Shown in pieces: positions 34,669 to 42,911 of a stretch of DNA of 64,000 nucleotides; positions within the stretch are counted from its first letter, which is position 1; every line of letters starts with the position of its first letter. The position numbers and the translations under genes were made by a program. The notes below the pieces were generated by a model that made no database searches, had not been told where the DNA came from, and saw nothing but the letters and a program-made list of their open reading frames with translations. This stretch comes from Ancylothrix sp. D3o. GTDB taxonomy: Bacteria; Cyanobacteriota; Cyanobacteriia; Cyanobacteriales; Oscillatoriaceae. The stretch lies in NCBI RefSeq assembly GCF_025370775.1, contig NZ_JAMXEX010000004.1:77441-141440 (forward strand). The letters are read 5' to 3'.

Positions 34669-36006
34669 TTAGGGATGCCCTATTAATACTAACCACGCCC
34701 AATTTTGGGGCTGGGGATATTCTTTCATGGTGGCTAACATAGCGTTTCGGAGAGACAAAGCTTTATCTCCTGTTTGGAGCCAATTATGATAGAAATCTTT
34801 AATTAAAGAAGGAGGTTTATCGAAATTGTTTTGCCACAAAGATAAAATTAAACTTAAAGCACCACTTCCTAGAAAACCGCTGGTAATCATCACTACTCCA
34901 TCGCCCCATAGCTTACCGTGCGTTGTATCATACCCACTTAAAACTACTAATTCAGCATTAATTTTCTGCTGGAGAATTTCAAATAGTCTTAAAAAACCAT
35001 CATTGGGGCTGGGAGTGAGGGCAATAGCACCGGCTAACCCTCCTTTATCTTCGCCTAAAATATGTGTAGCAAAGTGGATAATTTGACTAGTTGTAATTTT
35101 TGTTAAAACAGTTGTTTTGGTGGCATCTAATCCTATTAACGCTTCAGTTTCTAATAACTCAGCTACCTGGAGGGCTTCTATTTCAGCATTTGGGAGTGCG
35201 CTTAAAGAAGCATCTAATTCATCGATGGGGCGATAAATGCTCGGCATGATGGGATTTCCTACTATCAAGCAATCACTGGGATCAGGAAATTTGGCGGGGT
35301 TTATTCTCTGGTTTTCTAAGGTTAATTCTAGGTAAAAAATTGAAGGCGCCATCGATATGGTATGTTTTTCAATTAAGTAAGAACCATCGCTATCTTGTAA
35401 GGCACAAAAAGGTACTAAAAATAGAAAATCTTGGGGAATAAAAATCACTCTACTTTCGGGATTGCTGGGCAGTAAATCTGCAATCGGTTGAATAAGAAAC
35501 TGATACAAATAGTGAAGGGGTGGGTGGCAGAAAATATCCGGTATAATTGGGCTTTTTGCGTTGATGCTTTCTCGCAAACTGCGGACTAAAGTTGAAAGAA
35601 GAATTTTGTTGGTTTCTGCTTTGAGGTTGACTTTGCGGAAGGTGATGTCGCCGCTGGGTTTAACGAGCCAAATAAATAAGGCTTCTGCGTAGGCAAAATG
35701 GTCATCAAATGGTAGCCGGTAGCCGGATAATTGACTGATTTGGTTATCGTTATAAATAATCGAATATTCTACTAAAGTAGCATTGAAAGTTTTAGCAACT
35801 TTTTGGATGCGGGCCAGGTCGGGGGGAGTGTTAGAGTGGGGAAATTTGGGTTCAATTCCTAAGCGGGTGATGAATAAATTTTTCAAGGCTCGATAGCGGC
35901 CTTGTTCTGCGACTTCTAGGGCGTTTTGAATGCGGTTTTGGGCAATTAAAACTTTTTGAAACCCCCGGTAAATATCAGGGGGCTGGTCTTGGCCATATAA
36001 ATTCAT
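34669..36006 (-). CDS. CHAT-domain protein without the catalytic Cys
   Basis: The protein has 445 residues from ATG 36006. A TTG six codons earlier directly follows a stop. Residues about 1-60 match the end of a TPR region (IYRGFQKVLIAQNRIQNALE-type helix, EQGRYRAL), and the rest is a CHAT caspase-like domain. The catalytic His is kept in HFATH (about H315). The usual SACNTG around the catalytic Cys reads SGYDTTHG, with Tyr (about residue 359) for Cys. The usual long TPR array is missing. CHAT proteases act in cyanobacterial signalling and gRAMP-type systems. This one is probably inactive. Confidence 0.8.
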   Translation of the reverse strand: MNLYGQDQPPDIYRGFQKVLIAQNRIQNALEVAEQGRYRALKNLFITRLGIEPKFPHSNTPPDLARIQKVAKTFNATLVEYSIIYNDNQISQLSGYRLPFDDHFAYAEALFIWLVKPSGDITFRKVNLKAETNKILLSTLVRSLRESINAKSPIIPDIFCHPPLHYLYQFLIQPIADLLPSNPESRVIFIPQDFLFLVPFCALQDSDGSYLIEKHTISMAPSIFYLELTLENQRINPAKFPDPSDCLIVGNPIMPSIYRPIDELDASLSALPNAEIEALQVAELLETEALIGLDATKTTVLTKITTSQIIHFATHILGEDKGGLAGAIALTPSPNDGFLRLFEILQQKINAELVVLSGYDTTHGKLWGDGVVMITSGFLGSGALSLILSLWQNNFDKPPSLIKDFYHNWLQTGDKALSLRNAMLATMKEYPQPQNWAWLVLIGHP

Positions 36007-36195
36007 GGGATAAGACGATTGCAAAGTTTAGATTTTTAAGGTGGTGAAAGAAAAAAAGAGTTGGAGCCATAAAAAAAGCTTTTTTATTTTTCTTCTTTTA
36101 GCAGGGATTGAGAAGAAATAAAGCCTGTTTTTCTGTTTTTTTGATAACAAAACCCTATTTTTTGCCAGAGAAACCGGCTTTTTGAAAGCGAAGGG

Positions 36196-36963
36196 TTAAA
36201 AGAGCAATTGCAATAAAACGCTGCCTAAGACGTTAATGATGTTACCGCCGCCGCCGGTGTTGCCAGAGGCTCTTGCTTGATAGGCTTCAATTTGTTTGAC
36301 TAGCATTTCTGAGGTTTGAGTGCCGTTGGGGTTGTTTTGGGCGGTGTAGAGGGTGCCGGCATATTGAGCATCTTGGAGTGCGCCGGTATAGTCGCCCATT
36401 TCTGCGCGGGAGGCAGAACGACCGAGGTAAGCGGGGGCAAAATCGGGTTTGATGGTGAGGGCTTCGTTAAAATAGGCGATGGCTCCGGGGTAATTTTTGC
36501 GTTTTCCTTCTTCCATACCCCACTGGTAGAGGTTTTCGAGTCTGCCTTGGTATTCACCGAGGCCGGTGGTGCCTCGGACGCTTGCACCGGCCAAGATGAC
36601 GTTGGTGGTGTCTGCACCCTCTAACATTGCATCCCTGAGATCGGCTCCCGTGAGGTTTGCGCCGCGTAAATTAGCTCCTGATAAGTTTGCCCCGTATAAA
36701 CTGGCATTTCGCAAGTCGGCACCGGAAAGATCGGCTCCGCTGAGGTCAGCACGGCTGAGATTGGCGCGGTTTAGATTTGCACCGGCCAAGTTTGAGCCGG
36801 CTAAGTTGGCAAGAACCAAGCCGGCGCCGCTGAGTTCACATTTTTGGCACTGTTTTGTGGCAAGTAGCTGTCGGGTGTGGTCGAGGTTTTCCGCGCTGGC
36901 AACAGGGGCAAAAAGTGAGCCGCAGAGCAGCACTACACTGGCTAGGATTCTCGCTTTGATCAT
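36196..36963 (-). CDS. Secreted pentapeptide-repeat plus TPR protein
   Basis: The protein has 255 residues from ATG 36963, with an alternative GTG at 36975. A signal peptide ([20 protein letters not shown]) is followed by a CxxC pair ([11 protein letters not shown]). About 14 pentapeptide repeats of the A(D/N)LSG type form a beta-helix (about residues 45-125). Two TPR units follow (about 145-215). A hydrophobic C-terminus ([13 protein letters not shown]) ends it. It is a common cyanobacterial architecture of unknown role, probably periplasmic or lumenal. Confidence 0.85.
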   Translation of the reverse strand: MIKARILASVVLLCGSLFAPVASAENLDHTRQLLATKQCQKCELSGAGLVLANLAGSNLAGANLNRANLSRADLSGADLSGADLRNASLYGANLSGANLRGANLTGADLRDAMLEGADTTNVILAGASVRGTTGLGEYQGRLENLYQWGMEEGKRKNYPGAIAYFNEALTIKPDFAPAYLGRSASRAEMGDYTGALQDAQYAGTLYTAQNNPNGTQTSEMLVKQIEAYQARASGNTGGGGNIINVLGSVLLQLLF

Positions 36964-37023
36964 GGCTTTTAACACTGGTGAGGTGCGAGGCTATTTTCTA
37001 CAGCACTTACGCAGGTAAGGTCA

Positions 37024-37090
37024 AAAACCCGGTTTTTACGTCTCTATCGATACGGAAACGATCCACTATTTTTAAGATAAACCGGGTTTT
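37024..37090 (-). terminator. Long-arm stem-loop after the TPR gene
   Basis: AAAACCCGGTTT and AAACCGGGTTTT form a perfect 12-bp stem separated by 43 nt, followed on the minus strand by further T. It lies about 60 bp after the TPR stop codon and before the pentapeptide gene. Confidence 0.55.
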
Positions 37091-37147
37091 GTTGCGTAAG
37101 TCTTCTTTTAGCTATCTTAAGCGATTATGCCGGTGTAGCGCTAGCAC

Positions 37148-37765
37148 TTATGGGGTTTTTGGGGCTGGGTTTTGCAGTTCGGTGATGCGGTTCATGGCAT
37201 CTTGGTAATCTTGGGTTTTGCCTTGTTTTTTATAAATGTCGGCGGCTTTTTGAAAATCGGCAATGGCTTCGGTAGATTGTTCGAGGGCGGCGTGGGCTAG
37301 TCCTCGGTTGTAATAGGCGTTGGCGTTTTCACCATCGAGTTTTAAAGCTTGGTTATAATCTTCAATGGCTTTGGGGTAGTTTTTCAATTCTGCATAGACG
37401 GTGCCTCGATTGTTGTAGGCAAAGGTGTTGTCTGGGGCGATGCGAATGGCGGTGGTATAGTCTTCGATGGCTTTGTCATTTTCTTCTAGCAAATCAAAGG
37501 CTAAACCTCGAAAGTAGTGGGTTTCGGGGTTATTTGGTTGAATTTTGAGGCTTTCGTTAAAGTCGGTAATGGCGCCTTGAAAATCTTGGCGTTCCATTTT
37601 TTGCAAGCCTTGGTTAAATAAATCGACTGCTTTGGGTGAAGTTTCGGTGGCGGGGGTGTTTTGGGCAAGGCTTAGTGGGGTACTTTGGGCTATGGCTGGG
37701 ACGGCTGCCCCGCCTAAGAGAGTGGCAAGGCTGAAGATGGCGAGGCTTTTGTTAATTCGGTTCAT
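37148..37765 (-). CDS. Secreted TPR protein
   Basis: The protein has 205 residues from ATG 37765, with AGG 6 nt before. A frame extension to 37810 lacks a ribosome site. A signal peptide (SLAIFSLATLLGGAAVPAIA) is followed by four TPR units (about residues 45-190), for example AITDFNESLKIQPNNPETHY and AIEDYTTAIRIAPDNTFAYN. It is probably a periplasmic or lumenal scaffold. No specific partner can be named. Confidence 0.85.
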   Translation of the reverse strand: MNRINKSLAIFSLATLLGGAAVPAIAQSTPLSLAQNTPATETSPKAVDLFNQGLQKMERQDFQGAITDFNESLKIQPNNPETHYFRGLAFDLLEENDKAIEDYTTAIRIAPDNTFAYNNRGTVYAELKNYPKAIEDYNQALKLDGENANAYYNRGLAHAALEQSTEAIADFQKAADIYKKQGKTQDYQDAMNRITELQNPAPKTP

Positions 37766-38006
37766 TGGTTTACCTGAAATGTGACAATTCAGCACAAAGG
37801 GTGCTTCCAAAACTATCTACTAGGAACGCCTTCCTCACCGGCCCTGTTCCTGAATTTATTTGCGGGGTTTGGACTGGTATGAGTGGCTGCTATTCAGGCT
37901 AACATTTTTGCTTCGTGGGCTTCTCTTGCCGCCCAGCCCTCTCGAAGAAAGGGCGGTAAGGCGAATCTCTCCCCTTGTAAAAAGAGGCGTTTAGGGGAGA
38001 GCAGTT

Positions 38007-38879
38007 TTAGGTGCGTGCAGTGGGTTGGGGTTGGGGTAAGCTCGGCCTCGGTTGGTATGGCATGGGGAGATATTGAACGCTTGGCCGGCCTCCTTGCGGT
38101 TGCGGATATAAATCCATCAGTTTATAAATAGACATCGGCAATCCTACGGTGATTGGTAGGCCGAGTTGTTTTGCTTCTTCTACGGTAATTGGACAGTCGT
38201 GAGTGATTTGGCCGGTGGTGAGGGTGTCAATAATACGGTCGATGTTTTCGGGGTTGATTTTTTGTTTGGGAAAGTTATCTTCTAACAAGGTGCGAACAAA
38301 TCGCTGGACTTGTTTGATGGCTTTGCCAGATAAGTCTGCCATGATCAATGTTTGGTCGTCTATTTCGCCGATGGGTTTTTTTTCTACGACTTTGAGAATG
38401 CTGGCGGCGGCAAAGTTACCAAGTTGCGGATCAACCGGCCCTAAAACAGCGTTTTCATCCATGATAATTTCATCGGCTGCTAGGGCCAGCATTGTACCTC
38501 CACTCATGGCATAGTGAGGTACATAAACGGTGACTTTTGCTTTGTGACGTATTAGGGCGCGAGCGATTTGTTCGGTAGCGAGAACTAAACCGCCAGGGGT
38601 ATGCAATATTAAATCAATTGGTACGTCGGGCGGTGTCAGACGTATGGCTCGCAAAACTTCTTCTGAGTCTTCGATGCTGATATACCTAGAAACCGGTATG
38701 CCTAAAAGATTGATTGATTCTTGGCGGTGAATTAATAAGATGACGCGGCTGTTTTTCTGCTGTTCAAATTCTCTGAGGGTTTGAATGCGGCGCATTGCAA
38801 CCATTCGTTTTTGCCAGGCCGGTTGAAGCGAAGCAAAGGCAAGAAATACCCAAAAAAGGTCAAAAAAACTAAAGGACAT
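38007..38879 (-). CDS. Clp-fold membrane serine protease (SDH proteinase family)
   Basis: The protein has 290 residues. A short N-terminal hydrophobic helix (FFDLFWVFLAFASL) is followed by a crotonase/ClpP-like fold. The segment IDLILHTPGGLVLATEQIAR and the nucleophile context YAMSGGTMLALAADEIIMD place the catalytic Ser in SGG. GPVDPQLGN matches the SppA/SDH family dimer region. It is a membrane-associated protease for misfolded or regulatory proteins. A Pro/Gln-rich tail of about 35 residues follows the fold. The gene is monocistronic. Confidence 0.85.
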   Translation of the reverse strand: MSFSFFDLFWVFLAFASLQPAWQKRMVAMRRIQTLREFEQQKNSRVILLIHRQESINLLGIPVSRYISIEDSEEVLRAIRLTPPDVPIDLILHTPGGLVLATEQIARALIRHKAKVTVYVPHYAMSGGTMLALAADEIIMDENAVLGPVDPQLGNFAAASILKVVEKKPIGEIDDQTLIMADLSGKAIKQVQRFVRTLLEDNFPKQKINPENIDRIIDTLTTGQITHDCPITVEEAKQLGLPITVGLPMSIYKLMDLYPQPQGGRPSVQYLPMPYQPRPSLPQPQPTART

Positions 38880-39161
38880 AGAGATATTTGTTGATGGCTA
38901 GATTTCTTTTAATTTTGCCTTTTTCAATGGGTTAACTCATCCACCTTTAGGACGATCCAAAGGATGAAATAGGGTCTGATGGAGGCGAAAATTTAACCTA
39001 AAAATCTCTTTAATGGCTGAGGAAAGTGCAGGTGAATATAAAGCCGGGGACGGTTTAAGTAAAAATCCTAGCAACCTTTGCAAAAACTCGGAAACTTAAA
39101 AAGCATTGGCAGTTTGAGTACATCTTAAAGAAAAATGCAGCCAACGATAGCTGCATCTTTC
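38880..39161. other. Intergenic region, no gene seen
   Basis: No coding frame or known RNA is apparent. A GAGGAAAGTGCAG string at about 39020-39032 recalls part of RNase P RNA, but no surrounding match was found. Confidence 0.35.
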
Positions 39162-39632
39162 CTAAACTTTGGTAGGAGTTTTTTTGTTTTTTTTGGGCTT
39201 AGGGCGTTTGAGGTTATATTTAAGGCGGTAGCGGACAGCTTCGTGAACAACTTTATAGGAAGCGTCTATACCGCATTCTTGGTTTAGCCACATTTTAATC
39301 TCGCCGTAACTTTCAAAAGAGGGAGTTTCTTGCAGGCGTTTTTGCAAACGATCCATGATTTCTTTAGGGATGGCCGGTTTTCTGCCTTGGCTTTTTTTGA
39401 CTTCTAGCAAACCGTCCAGGCCGTCGCTTCTGTATTTTTGTAACCAGCGTTGCAGGGTGACACGATTTCTACCTAGGGCCACTGCTAATTCTTGCACGGT
39501 TTTGACTTGCCCAATTTTGAGCAGGTAAAGTGCTTGGACTCGTTCTTTTCCTTGGGCGGTTTTTTGTTGGTTGAGCAGGGTTTTCAGGTGTTCGCGGGTT
39601 TCTGTGATATTGAGGTTGAGAACTCCGGTCAT
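39162..39632 (-). CDS. IS630-type helix-turn-helix protein, solo (no DDE domain)
   Basis: The protein has 156 residues from ATG 39632. A GTG at 39671 is possible. Two winged-helix regions are seen: about 33-75 (QALYLLKIGQVKTVQELAVA; GRNRVTLQRWLQKYRSDGLD) and about 95-135 (SYGEIKMWLNQECGIDASYK). This is the DNA-binding half of IS630-family transposases. No DDE catalytic frame follows, and no terminal inverted repeats are seen. It is a remnant or a domesticated DNA-binding protein. The basic tail is RPKPKKNKKTPTKV. Confidence 0.75.
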   Translation of the reverse strand: MTGVLNLNITETREHLKTLLNQQKTAQGKERVQALYLLKIGQVKTVQELAVALGRNRVTLQRWLQKYRSDGLDGLLEVKKSQGRKPAIPKEIMDRLQKRLQETPSFESYGEIKMWLNQECGIDASYKVVHEAVRYRLKYNLKRPKPKKNKKTPTKV

Positions 39633-39955
39633 GCTAGTTATTAGTTGAGATTGCTTTATTTTATGATGCACTAAAATAGTGATTTTGATTGAATTGTTTT
39701 GAGAAATTCTATAAAAACTCCAATTCGTGCCGTTTGGGAATGTATAGTTTTGTTAATAAAATCTAACTCTGCATCGCGATAATAATCTCTCACCCACCGG
39801 CGCTACAAGGCGAGGCGACAAGAGGCGAAGGGATAAACAATAGTTTTGCCGCCTCTATCAAGTAGGGGAAGAAGTTATGGGCTTTAGGTTTCAACGGGCG
39901 GGCGCCCTTGAACGGATAAACTAGGATCTATGAATTATTTAGACGTGCTTTTAAA

Positions 39956-40792
39956 ATGGATGTCCTAGAGTTGAAATTTTTATTGGAGTTGTTGGGGGAG
40001 GCGGATTATCGGGCACCGGCCAGCAAAATTAAACCAAACCCCCAATCTAAAGCCAGCGAACGGGATAATATCTGCCGCCGGCTTTCTGAGCGTGATTTGG
40101 TGGGCTATAGTGTGGAAGTAACGCGGTTGGCTATTGCCCCTCCGGGTAAGTCTTTGTTGAAGTTGGAGATGGCGGGTTTGCCGGTGACGGCGGAAGAGTT
40201 GCTGGTTTTGCAAGCTTGTGCGAATGAGGAAATTTCGCCTACCCAAACCGGCATTGTTGCAGAACTTCAGCAGCCTGTTATTCAAGGTTTAGCTCAACGG
40301 GGTTTAATTCGGGCTGTTAAAACGCAAATTAATGAAATTTGGTTGACAGAACGCGGCCAAGAATTTTTGCTCAATGAATGTAACCCTACGGGAACAAGCC
40401 CAGTTATTAGTTTAAATGGTTTGGCAAATTATTTGCGTTTTTTTCGCAAAGCGTTACGGGATGTGGGTGTAGTTGAAAAAGCTGTAAGTAAGCTATCTCA
40501 AGGAAAAACTGCTGCCGAACTTATACTTAATGATGATGATATTTTGCAAATTATCCAAGATTTAGACCGGCAATTAGGAACGGATAATTATTTGCCGATT
40601 TTTCAGTTGCGGTCAAAATTGCAACCGCCTTTAACGCGGGATGAGTTGGATCGGGCGCTTTATCGTTTGCAACGAAATGACAAAATAGAATTGAGTTCTT
40701 TGCAAGAAGCTATTGCCTATAGTCAAGAACAAATTGAGGCCGGTATTGCTCAAGATGTCGGCGGGCCGCTATTTTTTATTATTGTAATTTAA
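39956..40792 (+). CDS. Winged-helix protein of an ATPase operon, unknown family
   Basis: The protein has 278 residues. At least two winged-helix-like segments are visible: about residues 35-70 (RDNICRRLSERDLVGYSVEV) and about 75-145 (GLPVTAEELLVLQACANEEI; VIQGLAQRGLIRAV; EIWLTERGQEFL). A third lies at about 215-255 (NYLPIFQLRSKL; ELDRALYRLQRNDKIEL). Such tandem winged helices bind DNA or act as adaptor subunits. It precedes two paralogous ATPases on the same strand with gaps of 64 and 21 bp, so the three form an operon. I do not recognise the family. Confidence 0.75.
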   Translation: MDVLELKFLLELLGEADYRAPASKIKPNPQSKASERDNICRRLSERDLVGYSVEVTRLAIAPPGKSLLKLEMAGLPVTAEELLVLQACANEEISPTQTGIVAELQQPVIQGLAQRGLIRAVKTQINEIWLTERGQEFLLNECNPTGTSPVISLNGLANYLRFFRKALRDVGVVEKAVSKLSQGKTAAELILNDDDILQIIQDLDRQLGTDNYLPIFQLRSKLQPPLTRDELDRALYRLQRNDKIELSSLQEAIAYSQEQIEAGIAQDVGGPLFFIIVI

Positions 40793-40856
40793 GCGGTGGT
40801 GCTCTGCCCCTACCAGTCATCAATCAGTAATCATCCACTATCAATCACTAATTACC

Positions 40857-42890
40857 ATGCCATCTATTGATCAAATCATCCAAAGAGAACCTAATCCTTT
40901 TGACACCGAAACTTTCTGGTCGGGGAATTTTTGGCAAGAACAACAAGACCCTAATTTAATGGTCGATTCTATTCACAAAGAGGCGATTGTTGAAATTGAA
41001 AATATCCTTGATTTAGTGGCGCAAGATAACCGGACTCGGACTTTAATGTTAGAAGGCGAAACCGGGTCAGGAAAAACGTATTTATTGGGAAGAATTAAAC
41101 GCCAGCTAAACCCGAAAGCTTTTTTTGTTTATATTGAACCTTTCACCGCCAGTGATTATATTTGGCGGCATATTTTACGCTATACGGTGGATAGTTTGCT
41201 GGAAGTTCCCGAAGGCAAAGAAGATTCACAGTTGATGATTTGGTTAAAAGGGTTATCGGAGTTTAAACACCGCAGTATTATTGATATGATTCGCGGCGAC
41301 CGGCAAGTATTTATTCGCAATTTACGCGAAGCTTATCCAGCCGGTATTTATAATGCGGCGGAGTTTTTTGGGGTGTTGTATGATTTAACAAATCCAAAAT
41401 TAGCCAGTCTTGCTTGTGAGTGGTTGCGTGGCGATGATTTGGATGAGGAAAATTTAAAACTGTTGAAAGTGCAGCACTCAATTGATACTGAAGATGCAGC
41501 CCAAAAAATCATTGCAAATTTTGGCAGAATTGCTGAAGAAACTCAGCCGATAGTGTTGTGTTTTGACCAATTAGATAACATTGCGCGGTTAAGTGATGGG
41601 ACGATTGATTTGCAAACGTTGTTTAGTGCTAATTCGGTTATTCATAACCAAAAGCTAAAGAATTTTTTGGTGATAATTAGCATTATTACAGATACTTGGC
41701 GGCAAAACTCGCATCGCATTCAACCAACGGATAAGGATAGATTAGATACGGTGCTTCAATTAAAGCAAGTTTCGCTGGATCAAGCGGAAGCTTTGTGGAA
41801 ATATCGGCTTTCTATTCTCCACCGCAACGCCTTGTCATTGCCTGATTCTGCGCTTTATCCTTTGGAGAGAGATAAATTAGAAGAAAAGTTTCCAGGGGGG
41901 AAAACAAAGCCGCGAAATGTGCTGATTTTAGGCCGGCAACTTTATCAAGATTATAAGGTTAATTTGGTGGGTTCGGAACTTTCCCACGTCGAAGAAAAGA
42001 CGGTTGAGGAAGAGAAAAAACCGGTGCCGGTGGTAGAAAAAACTTTTGACCCCATTGCTGCTTTTAAGTTGGTGTGGTTGCGGAAGTTTACACAAACTCA
42101 ACAGCGAGTAACTCGTGTGCGGCAATTTTCTTCGCCGGAATTAATTCAAATGTTAGCTGAGGCGCTTTCGGCGTTGGAAATAGCGGCGGTGGAGATGCGG
42201 TTTTTACCAAATCGAATTTATGCAAATTATTCCTTAAGTTACCAAATGCCAGAAAACGGCGAACGGGTGGCGGTAGTGTGGAGTGAGGATCAAAATTTGA
42301 CGAAGTTTTGTAATTTTATGAAAGTTTGTCAGGAGGCAATTGAGCAGAATTTGTGTCAAGTTTTGCAGTTAATTCGCTTTGAGGGTGTGGGGAATCCGCA
42401 TAATTTGGGGTATCGAATTTATAATGATATTTTTGAAGATTCGCCGCACAATCATTTTATGCCGGATGTGTCTTCTGTGCAGTATTTAGTGACGTATCAT
42501 AGTTTGGTTAATGATGCGTATTCGGGGGATTTGGTTGTGGGAGAAGCGACACCGGATATTAAGGAGTTGGAGACGTTGATAAGAGAGTCGCAGGTGTTGC
42601 GGGGTTGTACTTTGTTGCAAGATTTGGGGGTAGTACCGGCCTTTGTAATTAGTGACGATAATAAGGATGAATGGCAACCCATTGAGGAGTTTTTGTTAAA
42701 TCGGGTAATTAATCAGCAGTGTTTGGCAAGACAGCGTTTATTGCAGGAAACTTTGCATCAGTTTTCTTATGTGAGTGAGGGGCAAGTGAATCAGTTAATT
42801 GATCATTTGTGTGGCGATAATCAAAAAGTGAGAATTCTTGATTCTGGTGCAAAAATTGAGGATCAATTAGTCTATTTAGTGAGAGTTTAA
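40857..42890 (+). CDS. P-loop ATPase A, STAND/Orc-like, unknown system
   Basis: The protein has 677 residues. A conserved leader (IIQREPNPFDTETFWSGNFW) precedes the AAA core. Walker A is GETGSGKT (67-74), and Walker B with two acidic residues is VLCFDQLDN (D237), followed by a sensor-1-like strand (FLVIISIITDTW). A C-terminal region (about 400-677) of mixed alpha/beta type with a terminal winged-helix-like segment (LLQETLHQFSYVSEGQVNQLIDHL) has no match I know. It is 21 bp upstream of a paralogue of identical length. The role is unknown, and a DNA-linked complex is plausible because of the winged-helix partner. Confidence 0.8.
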   Translation: MPSIDQIIQREPNPFDTETFWSGNFWQEQQDPNLMVDSIHKEAIVEIENILDLVAQDNRTRTLMLEGETGSGKTYLLGRIKRQLNPKAFFVYIEPFTASDYIWRHILRYTVDSLLEVPEGKEDSQLMIWLKGLSEFKHRSIIDMIRGDRQVFIRNLREAYPAGIYNAAEFFGVLYDLTNPKLASLACEWLRGDDLDEENLKLLKVQHSIDTEDAAQKIIANFGRIAEETQPIVLCFDQLDNIARLSDGTIDLQTLFSANSVIHNQKLKNFLVIISIITDTWRQNSHRIQPTDKDRLDTVLQLKQVSLDQAEALWKYRLSILHRNALSLPDSALYPLERDKLEEKFPGGKTKPRNVLILGRQLYQDYKVNLVGSELSHVEEKTVEEEKKPVPVVEKTFDPIAAFKLVWLRKFTQTQQRVTRVRQFSSPELIQMLAEALSALEIAAVEMRFLPNRIYANYSLSYQMPENGERVAVVWSEDQNLTKFCNFMKVCQEAIEQNLCQVLQLIRFEGVGNPHNLGYRIYNDIFEDSPHNHFMPDVSSVQYLVTYHSLVNDAYSGDLVVGEATPDIKELETLIRESQVLRGCTLLQDLGVVPAFVISDDNKDEWQPIEEFLLNRVINQQCLARQRLLQETLHQFSYVSEGQVNQLIDHLCGDNQKVRILDSGAKIEDQLVYLVRV

Positions 42891-42911
42891 TAATTAGTAG
42901 GAGGTAGGAGG

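Noticed and set aside
36316-37018. Plus-strand frames over the pentapeptide gene
   Set aside because: Repetitive pentapeptide coding keeps the opposite strand open. The minus-strand protein has a signal peptide and clear repeats.
39017-39034. RNase P RNA fragment (GAGGAAAGTGCAG)
   Set aside because: Only one short string resembles rnpB. The flanks lack the conserved helices, and the bases after GAGGAAAGT differ from the consensus.
39162-39632. Complete IS630 insertion sequence
   Set aside because: Only the helix-turn-helix half is present. No DDE domain, no terminal inverted repeats and no target duplication were found.
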